Below the pieces are notes generated by a model. That model ran no database searches, was not told the DNA's origin, and worked only from the letters and a program-made list of their open reading frames with translations. The position numbers and the translations under genes are program-made. From Marinomonas balearica (lineage in GTDB: Bacteria; Pseudomonadota; Gammaproteobacteria; Pseudomonadales; Marinomonadaceae): DNA of 64,000 nucleotides. The stretch covers positions 174,438 to 238,437 of the forward strand of contig NZ_SNXC01000011.1 in the NCBI RefSeq assembly GCF_004362145.1, written 5' to 3'. Shown here piece after piece: positions 63,797 through 64,000 of the stretch (positions within the stretch are counted from its first letter, which is position 1; every line of letters starts with the position of its first letter).

Positions 63797-64000
63797 ATGA
63801 GTTTAGAAAAGAAACTGTCTATTGAAGGGCTGAGAAAAAGCTACGGAAGTCATGAAGTACTAAAGGGTATTGATCTAACGGCCAATGCGGGTGAGGTTAT
63901 TACTCTAATAGGCTCGTCCGGTTCTGGGAAAAGTACATTACTTAGGTGCATTAACTTTCTTGAGCAACCTAGTGATGGCGTTTTCTACTTTGATAATCAG
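63797..64000 (+). CDS. aotP: Amino-acid ABC transporter ATPase (AotP/HisP type), 3' end cut off
   Basis: The first 68 residues, MSLEKKLSIEGLRKSYGSHE, with KGIDLTANAGEVITLIGSSG and Walker A GSSGSGKST, match polar amino-acid importer ATPases (about 255 residues). The window ends within the gene. It follows aotO by 28 nt and completes the transporter. In Pseudomonas an argR gene follows; that would lie beyond the window. Confidence 0.9.
   Translation, partial: MSLEKKLSIEGLRKSYGSHEVLKGIDLTANAGEVITLIGSSGSGKSTLLRCINFLEQPSDGVFYFDNQ

Noticed and set aside
1..64000. CRISPR arrays, insertion sequences, phage or toxin-antitoxin genes
   Set aside because: Looked for direct repeats, transposase motifs and typical gene pairs; none seen.

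Overview
The window looks like a chromosomal segment of a marine gammaproteobacterium of the Marinomonas / Oceanospirillales kind. I infer this from moderate GC, gammaproteobacterial gene sets (edd-gap-pyk with HexR-type boxes, yebG with a LexA box, slyD, fagA-fumC, an aot-type amino-acid operon) and many LysR regulators and chemosensory or c-di-GMP proteins. No database search was possible, so names rest on motif and family recognition. I see no phage, insertion sequence, CRISPR array, rRNA operon or replication origin.

Layout. 1-1.4 kb: purE-purK (purine synthesis, purK cut by the window edge). 1.6-8.5 kb: central metabolism, with metY, then pyk-mgsA and gap on the minus strand facing edd on the plus strand across a 396-nt control region holding three HexR-like boxes. 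8.5-13 kb: a B12-binding radical SAM protein with a small membrane protein, a PAS-GGDEF cyclase and a DinB-fold protein. 12.9-22.2 kb: a LysR regulator divergent from a complete dipeptide-type ABC transporter followed by two M20 metallopeptidases. 22.3-29.2 kb: a haem-uptake locus, with hmuY-like lipoprotein and TonB receptor on the minus strand and hmuSTUV on the plus strand, around a Fur-like site. 29.2-36.2 kb: a GGDEF-EAL protein, an amylosucrase-type GH13 enzyme, a LysR protein, tRNA-Arg(CCG) with its promoter, and a glutathione transferase.

36.3-36.4 kb carries an unexpected unit: a good sigma-70 promoter, overlapped and flanked by Fur-like boxes, followed about 85 nt later by a perfect rho-independent terminator, with no ORF between them. 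It is a candidate Fur-repressed small RNA.

36.9-50 kb is a protocatechuate 4,5-cleavage (lig) region. ligJ-ligK-ligU-ligI-ligA-ligB lie on the plus strand and end in a strong terminator. ligC lies on the minus strand beyond a PAS-PAS chemoreceptor and an aldo/keto reductase. A LysR protein with two HTH domains, an AEC transporter, a type II dehydroquinase and a PcaQ-like regulator follow. Together they encode conversion of protocatechuate to pyruvate and oxaloacetate, perhaps fed from dehydroquinate or quinate.

50-57.7 kb: pepQ, a membrane-anchored SRPBCC/GyrI-like protein, a cytochrome b561, the SOS gene yebG and a YceB-like lipoprotein enclosed by a 42-bp inverted repeat with a DnaA-box match, then slyD and the iron-sparing pair fagA-fumC behind a near-perfect Fur box. 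57.8-64 kb: a dCache chemoreceptor and an aotJQMO-P operon, with aotP cut by the window end. Iron is a recurring theme: the haem locus, the candidate small RNA and fagA-fumC all carry Fur-like sites.
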